Positions 43,911-55,139 are shown, numbered from the stretch's first letter. The stretch is 64,000 nt of DNA from Sulfuritortus calidifontis (GCF_003967275.1 NZ_AP018721.1:930001-994000); one strand, 5' to 3'. Notes: generated from the sequence alone by a model not told the origin. Made by a program: numbers and translations.

Positions 43911-44179
43911 AGGGCGTGTTGGCACTCATTTCGCACATGCGTTGCGGCGAGAAAGCGATGGATGCGAGGCGCGAAGCGCGGCGAATGGTGATTCCATTCG
44001 CAAGCTTTGCAACGCCGCAGACGCGCTTTCTCGCCGCAACCCTACGGGACGGGGGCGATTTGGGCGCCTCCCTTTGTCGCAAGCCGCTAATTGTGATGAC
44101 ACAATGGCGCGACTTGCTTCGCGGGCGGCATCCCAAATCGCCCGAGTCGCATGCGCGAAAATGAATGCCAACACGCCCT
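43911..44179. mobile_element. MITE-like non-autonomous element at the rlmN start
   Basis: 269 bp. Terminal inverted repeats: left AGGGCGTGTTGGCACTCATT (from 43911), right read inward AGGGCGTGTTGGCATTCATT (from 44179), continuing imperfectly for about 35 bases to CATGCG. A second perfect 16-bp inverted repeat lies inside: TTGCGGCGAGAAAGCG (43942-43957) against CGCTTTCTCGCCGCAA (44024-44039). There is no coding gene. No clear target duplication was found. Its right repeat supplies codons 1-5 of rlmN. Confidence 0.82.
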
Positions 44180-45280
44180 AATCTGCTCGACTTCGACCTC
44201 AAGGGCCTCACCGACTACTTCGAAAGCATCGGTGAGAAGCCGTTTCGCGCCAAGCAGGTGCTGCGCTGGCTGCACCAGTATGGCGCCGAGAACTTCGAGC
44301 AGATGACCGATCTGGCCAAGGGACTGCGCGCCAAGCTGACCGAGCTGGCCGAGATCCGGCCGCCACGGCTGCTCGACGCGCAGGTCTCGGAGGACGGCAC
44401 CCGCAAGTTTCTCTTGGAAGTCGGTCCCGGCAACCGGGTCGAAACCGTGTTCATCCCGGAAGCTGGCCGGGGTACTTTGTGTGTGTCGACCCAGGTCGGC
44501 TGCGCCCTGGAGTGCAGCTTCTGCTCGACCGGGCGTCAGGGCTTCAATCGCAACCTCACGGTGGCCGAGATCATCGGCCAGCTCTGGTGGGCGAACAAGG
44601 CCTTGGGCCGCGACCCCAAGGGCGAGCGCCTCATCTCCAACGTGGTGCTCATGGGCATGGGCGAGCCCCTGCTCAATTTCGACAACACGGTGACCGCCAT
44701 CTCGATCATGCTCGACGACCACGCCTACGGCCTGTCGCGCCGGCGGGTGACGGTGTCCACCTCGGGCATCGTGCCGGCCATGGACCGGCTGGGCGAGCGC
44801 ATGCCGGTGGCGCTGGCGGTCAGCCTGCACGCGCCGAACGACGCCCTGCGCGACCAACTGGTGCCGATCAACCGCAAGTATCCGCTCAGGGAGCTGATGG
44901 CCGCCTGCCGGCGTTACCTCGAGGTGGCGCCGCGCGACTTCATCACCATGGAGTACGTCATGCTCGAAGGCATCAACGACCAGCCGGAACACGCCCGGCA
45001 GTTGATCGAACTCGTGCGCGACGTGCCCTGCAAATTCAACCTGATCCCGTTCAATCCCTTTCCCAATTCCGGCTATCGCCGGTCGCCGGCCGAGGCGGTG
45101 CGCCGCTTCGCCGGCATCCTGGCCGCCGCCGGCATCATCACCACCACGCGCAAGACCCGCGGTGATGACATCGATGCCGCCTGCGGCCAGCTCGCCGGCA
45201 AGGTGGAAGACAAGACTCGGCGCACCATGAAGCGCATGGATGCGTCGTCGACCGGCGCCATCGACCAGGAGGCGGCTTGA
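44165..45280 (+). CDS. rlmN: Dual-specificity 23S rRNA/tRNA adenine C2 methyltransferase
   Basis: 371 residues. A radical SAM enzyme that methylates A2503 of 23S rRNA and A37 of some tRNAs. The iron-sulfur motif is CALECSFC (Cys-x3-Cys-x2-Cys, about residue 110). Also visible are [25 protein letters not shown] near the N terminus, [13 protein letters not shown] and the late FNPFPNSGY. The start ATG and the next four codons (MPTRP) come from the right inverted repeat of the adjacent MITE; the host-derived sequence begins at NLLDFDL. There is no good ribosome-binding site before it. Confidence 0.96.
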   Translation: MPTRPNLLDFDLKGLTDYFESIGEKPFRAKQVLRWLHQYGAENFEQMTDLAKGLRAKLTELAEIRPPRLLDAQVSEDGTRKFLLEVGPGNRVETVFIPEAGRGTLCVSTQVGCALECSFCSTGRQGFNRNLTVAEIIGQLWWANKALGRDPKGERLISNVVLMGMGEPLLNFDNTVTAISIMLDDHAYGLSRRRVTVSTSGIVPAMDRLGERMPVALAVSLHAPNDALRDQLVPINRKYPLRELMAACRRYLEVAPRDFITMEYVMLEGINDQPEHARQLIELVRDVPCKFNLIPFNPFPNSGYRRSPAEAVRRFAGILAAAGIITTTRKTRGDDIDAACGQLAGKVEDKTRRTMKRMDASSTGAIDQEAA

Positions 45281-46062
45281 TGCTGAGACTCGCGGCGATC
45301 CTGTCGCTAGGCCTGCTGACGGCCTGCGCCCAGACCCCGTCCCCTTCGTCGAGCACGGCCGCCGAGCTGAGCCACAACGAGGCCAATCAGCGGGCCCAGG
45401 TGCACACCGAACTGGCGGCGCACTACTACACCCGCGGCCAGCATGCCGTGGCCTTGAGCGAGCTGCGCATCGCGCTGGAAGACAGCCCGCGCTACGCCCC
45501 GGCCTACAACATGCTGGGCCTGGTCCATGTCGAGCTGCGCGAATATCCCGAGGCCGAGGCCAATTTCCGGCGGGCGATCGACCTGATGCCGAACTATTCC
45601 GATGTCCGGAACAACTTCGGCTATTTCCTCTGCCAGCGCGGCCGCCATGCCGAAGGCCTGGCGCAGTTCGATGCGGCGTTGAAGAATCCGCTCTATGCCT
45701 CGCCGGACAAGGCCTTGGCCAATGCCGGCGCCTGCAGCGTGGCCATGGGCGATCTGACCCGGGCGGAGGACTACCTGCAGCGCGCCCTGGCCCGTGCGCC
45801 CAACCATCCGGTCGCCTTGCAGGCCATGGCGGAACTCCATTTCCAGCGCGGCCATTATCTCGGCGCCCGCAATGCGCTGCTCAAGCTGGCCGAGCAGCAC
45901 GACCTCGATGCCGCCGGCCTCTGGCTCGGCGTGCGCATCGAGCGCAAGCTCGGCGACCGGGCGGCCGAGGCCAGCTATGGCGCCCAGCTGCGCCGCAAGT
46001 TTCCTGAAGCAGTCCAGACCAAACGACTCATGAGTGGAGACTATGAGGGGACAGTTCGATGA
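45280..46062 (+). CDS. pilF: Type IV pilus biogenesis/stability lipoprotein PilF (PilW)
   Basis: 260 residues. A lipoprotein signal peptide ends at LLTAC (Cys16). The mature protein consists of about six tetratricopeptide repeats (for example YAPAYNMLGLVHVELREYPEAEANFRRAIDLMP). PilF is the pilotin that brings PilQ to the outer membrane. It starts at ATG overlapping the rlmN stop and overlaps rodZ by 4 bases. Its place in the rlmN-pilF-rodZ-ispG block is conserved in beta- and gammaproteobacteria. Confidence 0.93.
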   Translation: MLRLAAILSLGLLTACAQTPSPSSSTAAELSHNEANQRAQVHTELAAHYYTRGQHAVALSELRIALEDSPRYAPAYNMLGLVHVELREYPEAEANFRRAIDLMPNYSDVRNNFGYFLCQRGRHAEGLAQFDAALKNPLYASPDKALANAGACSVAMGDLTRAEDYLQRALARAPNHPVALQAMAELHFQRGHYLGARNALLKLAEQHDLDAAGLWLGVRIERKLGDRAAEASYGAQLRRKFPEAVQTKRLMSGDYEGTVR

Positions 46063-47225
46063 ACAATGAGGTTCTGCAAGGGGTCGGTCCGCGATTGGCG
46101 GCGGCGCGCGAGGCCAAGGGCATGGCGACCGCCGAGGTGGCGGCCAAGCTGCGGCTGGGCGTGCGCCAGATCGAGGCCCTGGAGGCCGATGCCTATGAGC
46201 AGCTGCCGGGCGAGGTCTTCGTCCGCGGCTTCATCCGCAACTACGCCAAGCTGCTCGACCTCGATCCCGATGCCTTGCTGCCGAGCCAGGACGTGGTCGT
46301 CTCCGACCAGTTGACCGTGCCCTCGACCAATCTGCGTTTCCAGCCCTCGCCGATCCAGCGCTGGCTGTTTTTGCCGGTGGGCAGTGCCATCCTGTTCTTC
46401 GCCCTGGTGGCCCTGCTCTATGCCTGGTTGAGCAGCGGCGAGCAGGCCGAAGTGGAAACGGCTGCGCACGATATGGTCGCGGCGCCGCAGGACAGCCAGA
46501 TCGTGGCGCCGCAACCAGTCGTGCTGGATCAGGCCCAGGCCGAACCCGCCGCGGCCAGCCCGGAAGCGGCGACCGAAGCCGGCGAGACGCAGCCCGCCGC
46601 TGCTCCGGCGGCTGCCGCCCCGGCGCCCGGTGCCGTGGCCTCCCCGGCCCCGACGGCCACCAGCCTGCCGCCGGCGAGCAAGCCCTCGGTCATCGATGCC
46701 GCCAAGCCGGTCTTGCCGCCCCTGCCTGGTGTGTCGATTAAGCCGGCGCCCGAAGCAGCCAAGCCCTCGGTACCGGTCCCGGCGAAAGCCCCAGTCGCGG
46801 CCGTCGCGACCAAGCCGTCGACCACTGTCATCCCGGCGCCGGCAACTGCGCCGGCCAGCAAGCCGGCGGCCATAGAGCCGGCCAAGCCCGCAGCCCCGGC
46901 AGCTAACGCCCCGCTCGCCAAAGCGTCGGCGAGTCGTACCTTGGTCTTCCAACCGGTCGAGGACTCCTGGGTACAAGTGGTGGATGCCAAGGGCCAGCGC
47001 TTCTCCAAGCTGCTGCGCGCCGGTAGTACCGAAACCGTGGAAGGCACGCCGCCGTTCCGTCTGGTGGTCGGCAACGCGGCGACCACCAAGCTCAGCCACA
47101 ACGGCAAACTGGTCGATCTCAAGCCCTTCATCGGCGAGAAGGTGGCCCGGCTGAAACTGGGCGACGAGGGCGCCAGCAAGTTGAGTCCGCCGGCGTCCAA
47201 GCCGGCCGACGGCCAGGCGCAATGA
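46059..47225 (+). CDS. rodZ: RodZ-like helix-turn-helix membrane protein
   Basis: 388 residues. An N-terminal cytoplasmic HTH_25 domain ([26 protein letters not shown], then [30 protein letters not shown]) is followed by one membrane helix (about 105-125). A long Ala/Pro/Lys linker (about 150-290) leads to a C-terminal periplasmic DUF4115 domain ([26 protein letters not shown]). RodZ links the MreB cytoskeleton to the rod-shape machinery. Both ends overlap neighbours by 4 bases. Confidence 0.92.
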   Translation: MNNEVLQGVGPRLAAAREAKGMATAEVAAKLRLGVRQIEALEADAYEQLPGEVFVRGFIRNYAKLLDLDPDALLPSQDVVVSDQLTVPSTNLRFQPSPIQRWLFLPVGSAILFFALVALLYAWLSSGEQAEVETAAHDMVAAPQDSQIVAPQPVVLDQAQAEPAAASPEAATEAGETQPAAAPAAAAPAPGAVASPAPTATSLPPASKPSVIDAAKPVLPPLPGVSIKPAPEAAKPSVPVPAKAPVAAVATKPSTTVIPAPATAPASKPAAIEPAKPAAPAANAPLAKASASRTLVFQPVEDSWVQVVDAKGQRFSKLLRAGSTETVEGTPPFRLVVGNAATTKLSHNGKLVDLKPFIGEKVARLKLGDEGASKLSPPASKPADGQAQ

Positions 47226-48460
47226 CCCCTGTATCTCCCTTCATCCGGCGCCCGAGCCGGCGCGTGACCGTCGGTGGTGTCGCCGTCGGCGGCGGCGCGC
47301 CGGTGGTGGTGCAGTCGATGACCAACACCGACACCGCCGATGTCGAGGCCACCGTGCGCCAGGTCGCCGAGCTCTGGCGCGCCGGCTCGGAAATCGTACG
47401 GATGACGGTGAACACCGAGGAGGCGGCGCGCGCGGTGCCGCAGATTCGAGAGCGCCTGGATGCCCAGGGTTGCCCGGTGCCGCTGATCGGCGACTTCCAC
47501 TTCAATGGCCACAAGCTGCTCACCGCCGTGCCCGAGTGCGCCCAGGCCCTGGCCAAGCTGCGCATCAATCCGGGCAATGTCGGCCGCGGTGCCAAGCGCG
47601 ACGAGCAGTTCGCCACCCTGATCGAGTTCGCCTGCAAGTACGACAAGCCGGTTCGCATCGGGGTCAACTGGGGCAGTCTGGATCAGGAATTGCTGGCGCG
47701 GATGATGGACGACAACCACTTACGGCCCAAACCGCTGGAGCCGGAAGAGGTGATGCGCCACGCCCTGATCGCCTCGGCCCTGGAATCGGCGGCGCGGGCC
47801 GAGGAGCTGGGCCTGCCGGGCGACAGGATCATCCTGTCCTGCAAGCTCTCCGGCGTGCAGGACCTGATCCGGGTTTATCGCGATCTGGCCGCCCGCTGCG
47901 ATTACCCGCTGCACCTGGGTCTGACCGAGGCCGGTCTGGGCAGCAAGGGCATCGTCGCCTCCACTGCGGCGCTATCGGTGCTGCTGCAAGAAGGCATCGG
48001 CGACACCATCCGGGTCTCGCTCACGCCCCAGCCGGGCGAGCCGCGCACGCTGGAGGTGCAGGTGGCGCAGGAGATCCTGCAGACCATGGGCATCCGTTCC
48101 TTCACGCCGCTGGTCACCGCCTGCCCGGGCTGTGGGCGCACCACCAGCACCTATTTCCAGGAACTGGCGCAGAAGATCCAGGTCTGGCTGCGCGGCCAGA
48201 TGCCGATCTGGCGCGAGCAGTATCCGGGCGTGGAGACCATGAACGTGGCGGTGATGGGCTGCGTGGTCAACGGCCCCGGTGAGAGCCGCCACGCCAATGT
48301 CGGCATCTCCCTGCCGGGCACCAACGAGGTGCCGGTGGCCCCGGTCTATGTCGACGGCGAGAAGTTCGTCACCCTCAAGGGCGACCGCATCGCCGAGGAG
48401 TTCCAGGCCATCGTCGACGATTACGTGCAACGCAAATACGGCCCGGGCCGGAACGCCTGA
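47222..48460 (+). CDS. ispG: 4-hydroxy-3-methylbut-2-en-1-yl diphosphate synthase
   Basis: 412 residues. The penultimate step of the MEP isoprenoid pathway. The TIM-barrel part starts with [28 protein letters not shown] type sequence and contains [12 protein letters not shown] and [11 protein letters not shown]. The C-terminal 4Fe-4S site is CPGCGRTT plus the later Cys in [11 protein letters not shown]. It overlaps rodZ by 4 bases and is followed by hisS after 25 bases. Confidence 0.97.
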   Translation: MTPVSPFIRRPSRRVTVGGVAVGGGAPVVVQSMTNTDTADVEATVRQVAELWRAGSEIVRMTVNTEEAARAVPQIRERLDAQGCPVPLIGDFHFNGHKLLTAVPECAQALAKLRINPGNVGRGAKRDEQFATLIEFACKYDKPVRIGVNWGSLDQELLARMMDDNHLRPKPLEPEEVMRHALIASALESAARAEELGLPGDRIILSCKLSGVQDLIRVYRDLAARCDYPLHLGLTEAGLGSKGIVASTAALSVLLQEGIGDTIRVSLTPQPGEPRTLEVQVAQEILQTMGIRSFTPLVTACPGCGRTTSTYFQELAQKIQVWLRGQMPIWREQYPGVETMNVAVMGCVVNGPGESRHANVGISLPGTNEVPVAPVYVDGEKFVTLKGDRIAEEFQAIVDDYVQRKYGPGRNA

Positions 48461-48485
48461 GGTCTTTGGAAACCATTTACCGATC

Positions 48486-49751
<1,266 letters not shown>

Positions 49752-49753
49752 GC

Positions 49754-50383
49754 ATGGCACTCGATCTCGAAGAGCAGGAGCAACTGGACGAATTCAAGGC
49801 CTGGTGGCGGCAGAACGGCAAATGGGTGATCGCCGCGGTGGCGGCCTTCCTGATCGTGGTCGGCGGCGTGCGCGGCTGGCAGTATTGGACCGCCAAGCAG
49901 GCCGGCGAGGCCTCGCGCCTGTTCGAACAAGCCATGCAGGCGGTGGCCCTGAACGACGCCAAGGCGATCAAGGAGATCACCGGCCAGATCATGGAACACT
50001 ATCCGCGCAGCGCCTACAGCGCGCCGGCGGCCTGGCTCGTGGGTCGCCTCAACTACGAGGCCGGTGATCTGAAGAGCGCCAGGGCGCAATTCCAGTTCGC
50101 CCTGGACCACGCCCGGGACAAGCCGCTGGAGCAGCTCGCGCGCCTGCGCCTGGCCGCCATCCTGCTCGACGAGAAGGACTACGAAGGGGCCCTGGCTCAG
50201 CTCAGCCACGAGCCGGAGGCCGCTTTCGCCGGCCTCTATGCCCTGCTCAAGGGCGATGTCCTGGCGGCCCAGGGCAAGTCGACCGAGGCCAAGGCGGCCT
50301 ACAAGCTCGCGGTCGAGAAGCTGAACGAGAAAAGCCAGTTGAAGCAGCTGGCCGAGATCAAACTCGAAGGCCTGGGGGGTTGA
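49754..50383 (+). CDS. yfgM: YfgM family tetratricopeptide membrane protein
   Basis: 209 residues. A short cytoplasmic N terminus (DLEEQEQLDEFKAWWRQNG), one membrane helix (about 24-42) and a periplasmic tetratricopeptide-like domain define the YfgM family. In E. coli YfgM is an ancillary SecYEG partner that works with PpiD. It lies between hisS and bamB with gaps of 2 and 1 bases, the standard order. Confidence 0.9.
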   Translation: MALDLEEQEQLDEFKAWWRQNGKWVIAAVAAFLIVVGGVRGWQYWTAKQAGEASRLFEQAMQAVALNDAKAIKEITGQIMEHYPRSAYSAPAAWLVGRLNYEAGDLKSARAQFQFALDHARDKPLEQLARLRLAAILLDEKDYEGALAQLSHEPEAAFAGLYALLKGDVLAAQGKSTEAKAAYKLAVEKLNEKSQLKQLAEIKLEGLGG

Positions 50384-50384
50384 G

Positions 50385-51578
50385 ATGCGCATGAATCCGA
50401 TCGTGATCGCCGCACTGACCGCCAGCCTGCTGAGCGGCTGCGGCACCATGGACAAGATGGGTGGCTGGGTCGGCGGCTGGTTCGGCGGCGGCGTGGCCAA
50501 GGTCAAGCCGGCGGAACTGGTCGAGTTCAAGCAGACCGTCAGCCTCAGCCGTGCCTGGGACGTCAGCGTCGGTAGCGGGGCGCCCTTCAGCTTCGTCCCG
50601 GGCAGCGACGGTCAGGCGGTCTATGCCGCGGGCAAGGACGGCCGCCTGGTCAAGATCGATATCGCCTCCGGCCGCGAGTTGGCCCGGGCCGACATCGGCC
50701 GGCCGATCTCCGCCGGCGTCGGCGTGGGCGACGGCCTGGTCCTGGTCGGCACCCTCAAGGGCGAGGTGCTGGCCTTCCGCAGCGGCGACCTGAAGCCGGC
50801 CTGGAGCGCCACCCTGGCCGGCGAGATCCTGAGTGCCCCCGTGGTCGGTTATGGCGTGGCCGTCATCCGCTCCAACAACGGCAGCATCTATCTGCTCGAA
50901 TCGGCCGACGGCAAGCTGCGCTGGGCGCAAAGCCGCAGCCTGCCGGCGCTGACCCTGCGCGAGGCGGGCAGCCTGGTCATGGACCGGCGGGCGATCTACG
51001 CCGGCCATGCCGGCGGCAAGCTCTCCGCCCTGTCCTTGGCCAACGGCGCGCCCTTGTGGGAAGTGAGCGTCGCCCTGCCGCGCGGCGCCACCGAACTGGA
51101 GCGTATCGCCGATATCACCGGCAACCTGGCGGCCGACGAACGCATGGTCTGCGCCGCCGCCTACCAGGGCCGGGTCGCCTGCTTCGACGCGCGCGAGGGT
51201 CAGCCGGTCTGGGGCCGCGAGCTGTCCAGCCTGAGCGGCGTCGACATGGATGCCCGCCAGCTCTATGTGACCGACGACCACGCCGCCGTCTATGCCTATG
51301 ACCGCGAGCGTGGGGTCAACCTGTGGAAACAGGACAAGCTGCGCGACCGCCGCACCTCGACCCCCTTGGTCCTGGACCGCTGGGTCGCGGTCGGCGACTA
51401 CCAGGGCTATGTCCACCTGCTCAACCGCGAGGATGGCGCCTTCGCCGCCCGGATCGGCACCGACGGTGGCGCCATCCGCGGCCCCATGCTGGCGCTCGAC
51501 CGCGGCTTCATCGTGCAGACCGCCAACGGCGGCGTGTACGCCTTCAGAATCCAGGAATCGGGGATCAGGAATCCGTGA
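50385..51578 (+). CDS. bamB: Outer membrane assembly lipoprotein BamB
   Basis: 397 residues. The lipoprotein signal ends at LLSGC (Cys19). The mature protein is an eight-bladed PQQ-like beta-propeller with repeats such as GQAVYAAGKDGRLVKIDIASGREL. It assists BamA in folding outer membrane proteins. The last residues (ESGIRNP) are encoded by sequence resembling the CTGATCC-type heptamers that follow, so the natural C terminus may have been altered by repeat expansion. Confidence 0.95.
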   Translation: MRMNPIVIAALTASLLSGCGTMDKMGGWVGGWFGGGVAKVKPAELVEFKQTVSLSRAWDVSVGSGAPFSFVPGSDGQAVYAAGKDGRLVKIDIASGRELARADIGRPISAGVGVGDGLVLVGTLKGEVLAFRSGDLKPAWSATLAGEILSAPVVGYGVAVIRSNNGSIYLLESADGKLRWAQSRSLPALTLREAGSLVMDRRAIYAGHAGGKLSALSLANGAPLWEVSVALPRGATELERIADITGNLAADERMVCAAAYQGRVACFDAREGQPVWGRELSSLSGVDMDARQLYVTDDHAAVYAYDRERGVNLWKQDKLRDRRTSTPLVLDRWVAVGDYQGYVHLLNREDGAFAARIGTDGGAIRGPMLALDRGFIVQTANGGVYAFRIQESGIRNP

Positions 51579-51593
51579 AGCGAAGCTTCCCCC

Positions 51594-51663
51594 CTGATCC
51601 CTGATGCCTGATGCCTGATGCCTGATGCCTGATGCCTGATCCCTGATCCCTGATGCCTGACGC
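51594..51663 (+). repeat. Heptamer tandem repeat directly before der
   Basis: Ten contiguous 7-base units: CTGATCC, five CTGATGC, two CTGATCC, CTGATGC and CTGACGC, ending on the base before the der ATG. Many units contain ATG followed 12 bases later by TGA (Met-Pro-Asp-Ala-stop). No Shine-Dalgarno-like sequence is present in the array. Confidence 0.93.
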
Positions 51664-53061
51664 ATGAAACCCACCCTCGTCCTGGTCGGCCGCCCCAATG
51701 TCGGCAAGTCCACCCTGTTCAATCGGCTGACCAAAAGCCGGGCCGCGCTGGTGCACGATCTGCCGGGCTTGACCCGCGACCGTCACTACGGCCATGGCCG
51801 GGTCGGCGACAAGCCCTTCCTGGTGGTCGATACCGGCGGTTTCGAACCGGTGGCCGACACCGGCATCCTGGCCGAGATGGCCAAGCAGACCCTGCAGGCG
51901 GTGGATGAGGGCGACGTCATTATCTTTCTGGTCGACGGCCGCACCGGCCTGGCGCCACAGGACAAGATCATCGCCGAACGCCTGCGCCGCACCGGCCGGC
52001 CGCTGTTCCTGGCGGTGAACAAGGCCGAGGGCATGGCGCGCGACTCGGTGGTGGCCGAGTTCCACGAGCTGGGCCTGGGCGAGCCGGTGGCCATCTCCGG
52101 CGCCCACGGCGAAGGCGTGCGCGAGCTGATCGAACTGGCCCTGGCGCCGTTCCCGGCCGAGCCGGAAGAGGCGGCCGAGGACCACCCCAAGATCGCCATC
52201 GTCGGCCGGCCCAACGTCGGCAAGTCCACCCTGGTCAACACCCTGGTCGGCGAGGAGCGGGTGATCGCCTTCGATGAGCCGGGCACCACGCGCGACTCCA
52301 TCTTCGTCGATTTCGAACGTAATGGCCGCAAGTACACCCTGATCGACACCGCCGGGGTACGGCGCAAGGGCCGGGTCACCGAGGCGGTCGAGAAGTTCTC
52401 CGTGATCAAGACCCTGCAGGCGATCGAGGACGCCAACGTCGCCGTGCTGGTGCTCGACGCCCAGCAGGACGTGGCCGACCAGGATGCCCATATCGCCGGC
52501 TTCATCCAGGAGGCCGGCCGCGCCCTGGTGGTGGCGGTGAACAAATGGGATGCGGTGGACAGTTACCGGCGCGAGCAGGTCAAGCGCGAGATCGCCTTGA
52601 AGCTGGGCTTTCTCGATTACGCCAAGTTCCACTTCATTTCCGCCCTGCACGGCAGCGGCGTGGGCGATCTGCTCAAATCGGTGAACGAGGCCTATGCCGC
52701 CGCCATGGCCAAGCTGCCCACGCCCAAGCTGACCCGGGTGCTGCAAGAGGCGGTGGCCAAACACGCCCCGGCCAAGACCGGCCTGTTCCGGCCCAAGCCG
52801 CGTTATGCCCACCAGGGCGGCAGCAACCCGCCCATCATCGTGATCCACGGCAACGCCCTGGAACACATGGCCGACAGCTATCGCCGCTATCTGGAAAACA
52901 CCTTCCGCGAGGCCTTCAAGTTGCAGGGCACGCCGCTCAGGGTGGAATTCAAGGCCAACGTGAACCCCTACGAGGGCAAGAAACCCAAGCCCTTGACCGA
53001 GAAAGAGGCCAAGCGCGCCCATCGTCAGCGCATCCGCCGACGCAAGATTTTCAGCAAATAA
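51664..53061 (+). CDS. der: Ribosome biogenesis GTPase Der (EngA)
   Basis: 465 residues with two tandem G domains. The first has [16 protein letters not shown] and DTGGFEP, the second [29 protein letters not shown] and NKWDAVD. A C-terminal KH-like domain ([27 protein letters not shown]) and a basic tail follow. Der is essential for 50S subunit assembly. The ATG follows a heptamer repeat array with no obvious ribosome-binding site, so its translation may depend on coupling or on the array length. Confidence 0.96.
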   Translation: MKPTLVLVGRPNVGKSTLFNRLTKSRAALVHDLPGLTRDRHYGHGRVGDKPFLVVDTGGFEPVADTGILAEMAKQTLQAVDEGDVIIFLVDGRTGLAPQDKIIAERLRRTGRPLFLAVNKAEGMARDSVVAEFHELGLGEPVAISGAHGEGVRELIELALAPFPAEPEEAAEDHPKIAIVGRPNVGKSTLVNTLVGEERVIAFDEPGTTRDSIFVDFERNGRKYTLIDTAGVRRKGRVTEAVEKFSVIKTLQAIEDANVAVLVLDAQQDVADQDAHIAGFIQEAGRALVVAVNKWDAVDSYRREQVKREIALKLGFLDYAKFHFISALHGSGVGDLLKSVNEAYAAAMAKLPTPKLTRVLQEAVAKHAPAKTGLFRPKPRYAHQGGSNPPIIVIHGNALEHMADSYRRYLENTFREAFKLQGTPLRVEFKANVNPYEGKKPKPLTEKEAKRAHRQRIRRRKIFSK

Positions 53062-53165
53062 GCCCGCTCAATAGGGGCGGAGACGGTAGCCGAGCGCCTG
53101 CGCAACGCCTTGCCTGAATGAAGCCCATTTCCCGTGACCGGAACTTGACGGGATGCGCCGCCCTG

Positions 53166-53214
53166 TCGGTTAATCCATTTACAGAGAATGGGATGCCCGA
53201 AGGGGCCTAACCGA
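53166..53214 (+). promoter_or_regulatory. Possible structured leader (three-way junction) before the GGDEF-EAL gene
   Basis: The closing stem is TCGGTTA (53166-53172) with TAACCGA (53208-53214). Inside, ATCCATT pairs with AATGGGAT (one bulge), and GCCC/GGGC close a GAAG loop. The right strand of the closing stem abuts the GAGAGAG ribosome-binding site. It does not match the GEMM c-di-GMP riboswitch consensus. Found by eye only. Confidence 0.35.
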
Positions 53215-53222
53215 GAGAGTTC

Positions 53223-55052
53223 ATGCCGCTACAAAAGCCCAAGCAGGGAGCCGCCACCGCCGATTGTAAGGCGGCGTTGGACGAGGCGAACCGCCATCTC
53301 GAACGCCTGAAATTGCTGTGGAAGCTGGTGACCAGCCGGGATTCGGTCGGCGACCCGATCGATGCCATGCTGGCCCTGGCCGTGGAGGCGCTGGGCATGG
53401 ACATGGCGGCGGTCGGCAATTTCACCGACGTCTATACCGTCAACTACGTGTACGACAAGGCTGGAGCGATCAAGGCCGGCATGACCTTCCCGACCGGCGA
53501 TACCCTGTGCCAGCACGTGCACGATGCCAAGGGCCCGGTCTTTGTCGAGGATCTGACCCGGCACCCGGCATTCAGCCACAGTCTGGCCGTTACCCAGGCC
53601 GGCCTGCGCGCCTATGCCGGCCTGCCGATCTGGGTGGGCGAGGGCGTGCACAGCGTGCTGGCCTTTTTCAGCAGGACGCCGTTCAAAGCGCCCTTCGGCG
53701 AGGCTGACATCGCCTTCATGGAGTTGCTCGCCGCCTGGCTGGGCAACTTTCTGTATCAACGCCAGCAACAGGAGCTGCTCGAACGCCTGGCCCTGACCGA
53801 TCCCCTGACGGGCCTGCTCAACCGCCGTGCGGCCGAACGCCGGCTGACGGAGGAATTTGCCCGGGCCAAGCGGCACGATGAAGGCTTTGCCATTGCCTTG
53901 GTCGATCTCGATCACTTCAAGTCGATCAATGACCGCTATGGCCATGGCGTCGGCGATCAGGTCTTGCAGGGCATGGCCAAGCTGCTCGACAGCGAGAGTC
54001 GCAGCGAAGACTGGGTGGCGCGCTGGGGTGGCGAGGAATTCATGATCCTTCTGCGCAAGGCCGACATCAAAGAGGCGATGTATGTGCTGGAACGGATCGT
54101 GCAGAAGGTGCGCGAGACCCCGATCAAGACCAGCGTCGGCGACATCGTCATGACCGTGAGCGTGGGTATCGGCTATCCCGGCCGGGAGGATAGGGACATC
54201 CAGGTCGCCCTGGCCGAGGCCGACAGCTGTCTGTATCAGGCCAAGGTTCATGGCCGCGACCGGGTCGAGGTGCGCAGCCGGGTGGGTGGCATCCTTTGGA
54301 TGGCGCAGGCGGTGAAGAATGCGGTGCGGGAGGAGCGCATCCAGCTGGCCAGCCAGCCCATCGTCGACCTGGCGACCGGCGAGGTCGTGGCCGACGAAGC
54401 CCTGGCGCGGCTGGTCATGCCCGACGGTGCCATGTTGCCGGCAGGGGAGTTTATTGAGACGGCCGAAGGCTTGGGCTTGATGGTGGAGATCGATCGCCAG
54501 ATCACCCGTCAGGCCATGGCCCGCTGCACCAACCTCCTGGCCCAGGGCCAGAAACGGCCGAATTTCGCCCACTTCGTCAACCTGTCGCCGCAGTTTCTCG
54601 CCCGCAAGAACCTGGTGATGGAGACGCTGATGAATGCCCAGAGCTATTGCATGGCCTGTGGCGTCGAGATGCCCCAGGTCAAGCCCATCGTGTTCGAGAT
54701 CACCGAGCGGCAGTTTCTGGGCAACCTCGACAGCCTGGAAGCCGACCTCCAGCCCTTGCTCGACTTCGGCTTCCGTCTGGCTCTGGATGACTTCGGCAGC
54801 GGCTATTCCTCTTTCCTCTACCTGGCCCGTTTACCCATCAGCTTCCTCAAGATCGAGGGCTGGATGGTGGCGAACATGCGCAAGGAGCGGAAGACCGCCG
54901 CGATCATCGAAAGTCTGGCCCGTTTCTGCCGGGACCAGGGCATCACCACGGTGGCAGAATGGGTCGAGGACGAGGAGACCGCCCGCCTGCTGCGGGAAAT
55001 GGGGGTGGACTGGGCCCAGGGTTGGTATTATGGGCGGCCGGAATTGAGCTAG
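53223..55052 (+). CDS. GAF-GGDEF-EAL protein, c-di-GMP synthase/phosphodiesterase
   Basis: 609 residues. Domains: GAF (about 25-175; DTLCQHVHDAKGPVFVEDL), GGDEF (about 190-350; LTDPLTGLLNRRAAER, active motif WGGEEF), and EAL (about 365-605). The EAL signatures are present: DEALARL, VNLSPQF, FEITERQF, LDDFGSGYSSF, AEWVEDEE and AQGWYYGRP. The usual LKID is LKIE. Both catalytic sites look intact, so either activity is possible. It stands alone between der and hfq, after a 161-base leader. Confidence 0.93.
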   Translation: MPLQKPKQGAATADCKAALDEANRHLERLKLLWKLVTSRDSVGDPIDAMLALAVEALGMDMAAVGNFTDVYTVNYVYDKAGAIKAGMTFPTGDTLCQHVHDAKGPVFVEDLTRHPAFSHSLAVTQAGLRAYAGLPIWVGEGVHSVLAFFSRTPFKAPFGEADIAFMELLAAWLGNFLYQRQQQELLERLALTDPLTGLLNRRAAERRLTEEFARAKRHDEGFAIALVDLDHFKSINDRYGHGVGDQVLQGMAKLLDSESRSEDWVARWGGEEFMILLRKADIKEAMYVLERIVQKVRETPIKTSVGDIVMTVSVGIGYPGREDRDIQVALAEADSCLYQAKVHGRDRVEVRSRVGGILWMAQAVKNAVREERIQLASQPIVDLATGEVVADEALARLVMPDGAMLPAGEFIETAEGLGLMVEIDRQITRQAMARCTNLLAQGQKRPNFAHFVNLSPQFLARKNLVMETLMNAQSYCMACGVEMPQVKPIVFEITERQFLGNLDSLEADLQPLLDFGFRLALDDFGSGYSSFLYLARLPISFLKIEGWMVANMRKERKTAAIIESLARFCRDQGITTVAEWVEDEETARLLREMGVDWAQGWYYGRPELS

Positions 55053-55090
55053 TTCATTGATATCGCTATCCCGGCGCTTTGCAAATGGGA

Positions 55091-55096
55091 TAGAAT
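55091..55096 (+). promoter_or_regulatory. Possible -10 element of hfq
   Basis: TAGAAT, 44 bases before the hfq ATG, in the AT-rich gap after the GGDEF-EAL gene. Confidence 0.4.
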
Positions 55097-55139
55097 TTTC
55101 AATGCTTATTAAAAAACCGATTTATTCGAGGCAACGACA

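Noticed and set aside
51594-51663. CRISPR array
   Set aside because: The units are 7 bases long and contiguous without spacers; this is a simple tandem repeat.
53062-53222. GEMM-type c-di-GMP riboswitch before the GGDEF-EAL gene
   Set aside because: The GCAAA-type conserved bases and tetraloop-receptor arrangement are missing; only a generic three-way pairing is seen.
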